Below are positions 27,282 to 33,800 of a stretch of 64,000 nt of DNA, in pieces (the stretch's first letter is position 1; each line of letters opens with the position of its first letter). Made by a program: the position numbers and the translations under genes. Location of the stretch: positions 394,936 to 458,935 of the forward strand of contig OZ038314.1 in the NCBI GenBank assembly GCA_964035775.1, given 5' to 3'. Source of the DNA: Osedax frankpressi. Its lineage: Eukaryota > Annelida > Polychaeta > Sabellida > Siboglinidae. A model generated the notes under the pieces. The model had not been told where the DNA came from. It made no database searches and worked only from the letters and a program-made list of their open reading frames with translations.

Positions 27282-30200
27282 CGACCTGATAATCCAATCA
27301 CTTAAAATGTTTACATATATTTTGATATAATTGTTATAATATGTTGAAATGGGTTTTTAATTTTTCTTCCAAATTTCTTTTTTTCTTCGGTTATTTTAAT
27401 TATATAATAATTTATAATAGTTGTCATCTATTAGAATAAAAAGAGAATAATTTAGCCAATTAATTAAACTTAATATTCCACTAGCCTATATGTTATGTGA
27501 TGAATTATGCAATTAATCATACTATGAATCATACTGATTATTTTTATAAAAATATGTAAAAATATATAAAAAAAATATTTTATTTAAAATATATTTATTT
27601 TTTTATTTAAACATTATTTGTTTAATGACAAGAATTACTAATAGTTCTATTTCTGGTATATTTCTTGAGTAAATGTACTTGTGTTTGATTGACAGGTCTG
27701 CGAGACACGACCGCACAGAGTGCATGAAGCTGATTCTGAGGATACGAAGTGACCTCATCAATACCAGGAACAATCAGAAGGAGACTGCCCTAGATATTGC
27801 TAGACAATGTAATCACAGAGTGTGCATTGATGTGGTTAGTGGGCGTGGTTAGTGTGCCTGGTTAGTGGGCGTGGTTAGTGGACGTGGTTAGTGGGCGTGG
27901 TTAGTGTGCCTGGTTAGTGTGCCTGGTTAGTGGGCGTGGTGAATTGTCTAGTTGGAAGATAGGTAGTTAAGGGTGTTGTAAGTGGGCGTGGTTAATAGCA
28001 ACGATTTAGTGGGCGTGGTTAGCAGTAGTTGTTAGTGAGTTTGGTATGGACTTATTAGAGGCATGGTGAGGATTTGGTGGAGGGGGATTTGATAGTTAGT
28101 GAAGTAGTTAGTGAAGTAGTTAGTGAAGTATTTAGTGAAGTAGTTAGTGAAGTATTTAATGAAGTATTTAGTGAAGTATTTAGTGAAGTAGTTAGTGAAG
28201 TATTAAGTGAAGTAGTTAGTGAAGTTGTTAGTGAAGTATTTAGTGAAGTAGTTATTCAAGTAGTTAGTGAAATAATTAGTGAAGTAGTTAGAGAAGTAGT
28301 TAGTGAAGTATTTAGTGAAGTAGTTAGTAAAGTATTAATGAAGTAGTTATTAAAGTAATTAGTGAAGTAGTTAGTGAAGTAGTTAGTGAAGTATTTAGTG
28401 AAGTAGTTAGTGAAGTATTTAATGAAGTATTTAGTGAAGTATTTAGTGAAGTAGTTAGTGAAGTATTTAGTGAAGTAGTTAGTGAAGTTGTTAGTGAAGT
28501 ATTTAGTGAAGTAGTTATTAAAGTAGTTAGTGAAGTAATTAGTGAAGTAGTTAGAGAAGTAGTTAGTGAAGTATTTAGTGAAGTAGTTAGTAAAGTATTT
28601 AGTGAAGTAGTTATTAAAGTAGTTAGTGAAGTAATTAGTGAAGTAGTTAGAGAAGTAGTTAGTGAAGTATTTAGTAAAGTATTTAGTGAAGTAGTTAGTT
28701 AAGTAGTTAGTGAAGTAGTTAGTGAAGTAGTTAGTGAAGTATTTAGTGAAATAGTTAGTGAAGTAGTTAATCAAGAACATACTGAAGTAGTTAGTGAAAT
28801 GGAGGTATGTTATTAGTATATTGTAGTGATTAGTAAAGTAATTGTATTGCAGTAAAGTAATTGTATTATAGTGATTAGTAAAGTAATTGTATTGCAGTTA
28901 TTAGTAAAGTAATTGTATTATAGTGATTAGTAAAGTAATTGTATTTTGGTTACAGATTGAAAGTGTTCTGGCTGGAAGGAAGGAGGTTTGCGCCAACATC
29001 AACATTGACTGGGACCTGATCAGCGATGACCGTCTGTATGATCAAATCGATCAGAGCGATGATGAACTGGATGGAGTTAATGTTAGGCTATAAGTTGTGA
29101 GGTATTCCACTATCTTACGACAATATTAGTGATTCTATAATCGTTATAAATTTTATATTCACTCGTAGAAATACTAATTATTCAAATCTTATATTGCAAG
29201 ATATTATTTATGTATATAAAGTTGTATTTATAAAATTAGCTATTTATTAATAAGATAGTGTCCAAATTAATTTATTAAATTCAGGAATTTGATTATCTGA
29301 TAACTATATTTTAATATAATTTTTTTTTTTAATCGTCGCCATATTTCAGTTAGAAATACCTCGCATAAGGCCCCTTAGTTTAGTTGAAGGAGAGATTGTT
29401 CGCAAAGGTCATTCTCGCGAAAGATCTCTAACCGCCGATTTCGCTCTCAAACGTTTTTACTAAATTTTAATTTTTACAAATTTAAATATATTTAGTTACT
29501 CATTATTTATTTATGTTTTATAATCAGGAGTGATGTTAGATTATAATAATGCTAATCTCTGCATTATCTCACAAGTTGTATATCTCCATAGATTCTAGTC
29601 TAACTCCGGATCTTGTCAGCTTAGGAAGTATCAAGAGGAAAGGTTTGGATCTTATAAAAAATCATATTTATATGCATATATACATATAATATATATATAT
29701 ATGTATATATTGAATTTAGCAAAAAGATATAGTTAATATTTTAATAAATTGTAATATATTTTAAGAGGTTGTGTGGGAGTGGAAATTTTAAAAAATTTAA
29801 ATTTTTATAATTTAAAATAATAATGTAATTAATTTTCTATTAAATATTAAAATTTTAGGTTTTAAAATTGAATACAAATATTAAAATAACGTATTTTAAA
29901 AAGTCAACCTTCAGAAAATATTATTGATTATTTATGTAAATTTCAATATTTTTGAATAAATTAGTTAAATTAAACTTTATATTTGGTTAACTTATAGTTT
30001 AACTATTTTTATAATATTAAAGTTTAAAATGTAATGTTTATATTTAAATTAAAGGTCAAGATGTATGTTTACTTTTACTGTTATTGCATAGTTTATAAAG
30101 ATAGACGCTTGTAAAAAGATCATAAATAAACTTTAAATCTAATTTTCTCAGCATTTTGAATTTGTTGACTAAAAATCTGATATCTTTTTAGTTTACAGTT

Positions 30201-30844
30201 GGTTTTCGATAATAATTTCACAGAATATTTATAGTTATACCTAAAATAATTGTATTCAACATTTTTAGAATTGTTTTTTAATATTCTATAACAGATTTAT
30301 GACATTGAAAATTTGGCCATATTTTTGGCCATATTATATTTTTGAACACAATTTAAATGTTGAACACAATATTTTTAGATTTGGGTTTCTTTACAATGCA
30401 ATTAATTTCGTAGAAATGCCAAACATTTTCAATGAGATAACAGCATTAGCGTAAGAGTAAAATCCCTATTCTTTTACATTGGATCAATTCTACCCATAGA
30501 TATCCTTAAGAATGATTCATTTCATATAACCTACAATTTGCCATTGTGTAGGTCCTGCCCCTCTTCCTCCGGAACAAAACAGATCGATGTTATATAAGAA
30601 AAAGTAAGTTTCACATTGATTTTCTTTTCAATATTATTCCTTGCCAGCTTGAATTTCATTGTGAAACTGAAACTCTTTGCACCCTTTTCCAGTGGTCACA
30701 GCAGGAATCGGTCGGATGGTTTGATCCTCACCCAACTCATTCAGTCATCTCCACCCAAGAGCTCTTCGTTGAAGTGTTCAGATCAGATGCCAGATACTGG
30801 AACTTCTTTAGCGGGTTTACTTTTATAATTTAGATTATATACCT

Positions 30845-30894
<50 letters not shown>

Positions 30895-33800
30895 TGTATA
30901 TATATGTTTACGTATGAAAACTTGATTGATATTATAATACTAAAAAATCATATTCTTCTAATTTATATATAAATTAATCTTTAGTGATATTCTCTGTATA
31001 ATTATTCACTGCCATTAATTAATAGATTAATTAATACATTAATTAATAGATATGCTTAGTCTCTAAGCTAGATTAAACATACAGTTACAAATTAAGGTAT
31101 TGTTTGCATTTCTATTATAATAATCACTACAAGTGTATCAATATTGTATCAAAATAAACTGTATTTAATTATTTTATTGGGCTCAAGAAAGTAGATGATG
31201 TAATTATTACACAACCTTATATAATTATTTATATTAAAAATAAACATAATATATATTGAATGCAAATAGAATATACTTTTATTAATTCGCAAAATATCAA
31301 ATGGCCTGTATAGTTTCCTAGTTATCTTGTTTATCATATAATCAAAGTTATACTTTCTTTATCCGTGGATAAAAGGTGCAAAGTTGGTATTACCCCCTCC
31401 TCCGAAATTCCGAACCTACCTTAAGAAAACTGACCGCAATTCTGAGAGATTTGGTAACAGTCAATTCTTTGCTGATGGTTGGTAAATTGAATAAAATAAT
31501 AATTGTATTTTATTCTTGTTTAAAATATCATAGGTCTCTATTTTATAAAATATCAATATTAATAATAGTTGTATTATAAACTGCTTCGGTAGTGTAAAAG
31601 TATTGACTCCATACAGTAGATTAATGGTTCTTACAATTTGTCTAAAAAATAATATAGAAGTGGTGAATTTACTGAAATTTCCTGCTATGGGATGAAAGGA
31701 CGCAATAAATATATACAATACCTTATCATCTAGTGATTTGCATATATATTCAATTATTGTATAACTTTATATCATAGTTTATAATATTATTTATGTTATA
31801 ACTATTGTTAGAATTTGATAATTCTGACCCATTATTTCAATATCATGAGGTTACATTAATCTTTGTTTAATTGAATTAAACTTACACAATAACTACCTTA
31901 TCTTGACCAATACGTCCAATATATGTTAGGTACGTCGTTGAAACCACCAGATGATTCCATTCGCAGATTTTCACTGTCCACCGAAATTGAGAATTCTACT
32001 TTTCAACGGAGTCGTTTAAATGATGTTTTTATTGATTCTATGATCTTTGTTATTTTATATTCACTCATAGAAATATCAGTGATTTAAATCTTATATTGCA
32101 ATATAAGATAATAATTATGTATCTAAAGTTTATGAAATTAGCATAAATAGTTTGTGAATAAGATCATGTCAAAATTAATTTGAATATACATAAAATTATA
32201 TTATAATCATATTCCTGATTAAAAAAACTAATTTTAATAAATAAATATTTGTTTATTTTGATTAATTTATTTTCCAACAAAATAATGTATAAAATGCATA
32301 ATAATATAATGTATACGACATGCAAATAAAATATGATTCTACTAAAATTATAATATTTATTAGATAATAAATGATGCTATTAATTAACTTGCAAGGAGAC
32401 AACTATGTGATACAAGACTATATTGTATTGCTATATTCTATTGCTATATTCTATTGCTATATTGTATTGCTATATTCTATTGCTATATTCTATTGCTATA
32501 TTCTATTGCTATATTCTATTGATATATTCTATTGTTATATTATATTGTTATATTGTATTGCTATATTGTATTGCTATATTCTATTGCTATATTGCATTGC
32601 TATATTGTATTGCTATATTGTATTGCTATATTCTATTGCTATATTGTATTGCTATATTATATTGTTATATTGTATTGCTATATTGTATTGCTATATTCTA
32701 TTGCTATATTGCATTGCTATATTGTATTGCTATATTGTATTGCTATATTCTATTGCTATGTTGTATTGCTATATTGTATTGCTATATTGTATTGCTATAT
32801 TGTATTACTATATTATATTGCTATATTCTATTGCTATATTCTATTGCTATATTGTATTGCTATATTCTATTGCTATATTCTATTGCTATATTCTATTGCT
32901 ATATTGTATTGCTATATTGTATTGCTATATTCTATTGATATATTGTATTACTATATTGTATTACTATATTCTATTGCTATATTCTATCTCGACGTATTCG
33001 TAGGTGAAGACAAGGAATGATGAGAATATGCTAAAAAGTTGTACTCTACCCAAGGACTGCACCCTCGCAACTGCGGCTAATTTCCTTCTTCCTCCTCCTG
33101 TGCCTCGTACACCACGACCCGTAAAGGACGGCCGCTCTACCACGACCTCCGACCTCCACCCCGGCGCCACGACCTCCGACCTCCACCCCGCCGCCACTAC
33201 CACCACCATCGTCGAATACTCACCGATGGTATTGCCGCCGTCGCCTCCAGCAATGCGTTCCCGAGACCTAGAGACGGCGACTACTCCAACTGCTGTTACT
33301 AGAACCTCGCCTCGCTTCCCCTGCTCTTCCTTGGCGCTGTACAGTTGCACGGCAGACAACTTCGACGAGTTGACATTCCAGGCCGGAGATCGCATTCGGG
33401 TGTTACGGACGGTCAGGGATGACGATGAGTGGTGGGTTAGTGTACAGGGAGAGTTAGAGGGTAGAGTTAGAGTTAGTGGGAGAGTTAGAGGTCAGAGGGA
33501 GAGGTAGAGGGAGAGTTAGAGGTCAGAGGGAGAGGTAGAGGTCAGAGGGAGAGGTAGAGGGAGAGTTAGAGGTCAGAGGGAGAGGTAGAGGGAGAGTTAG
33601 AGAGTAGAGTTAGATGGAGAGGTAGAGGGAGAGTTAGAGGGTAGAGGTAGAGGATAGAGGGAGAGGGAGAGTTAGAGGGTAGAGGATAGAAGGAGATATA
33701 GAGGGAGAGTTAGAGAATAGAGGGAGAGTTAGTGGGAGAGTTAGATGGAGAGTTAGAGGGTTGAGGGAGAGTTAGAGGGAGAGTTAGAGGGTAGATGGAG

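Noticed and set aside
28074-28780. Ser-Glu-Val and Thr-Asn-Tyr-Phe repeat ORFs (also at 44246-44997)
   Set aside because: Artefacts of the 12-bp GTTAGTGAAGTA arrays.
32371-33020. Three plus-strand ORFs of Ile-Leu-Tyr-Cys repeats
   Set aside because: 12-bp array TATTGCTATATT is open in all frames; only the sequence from 33004 is an exon.
32964-33395. Minus-strand 143-codon ORF opposite the SH3 exon
   Set aside because: Antisense shadow of a GC-rich coding exon.
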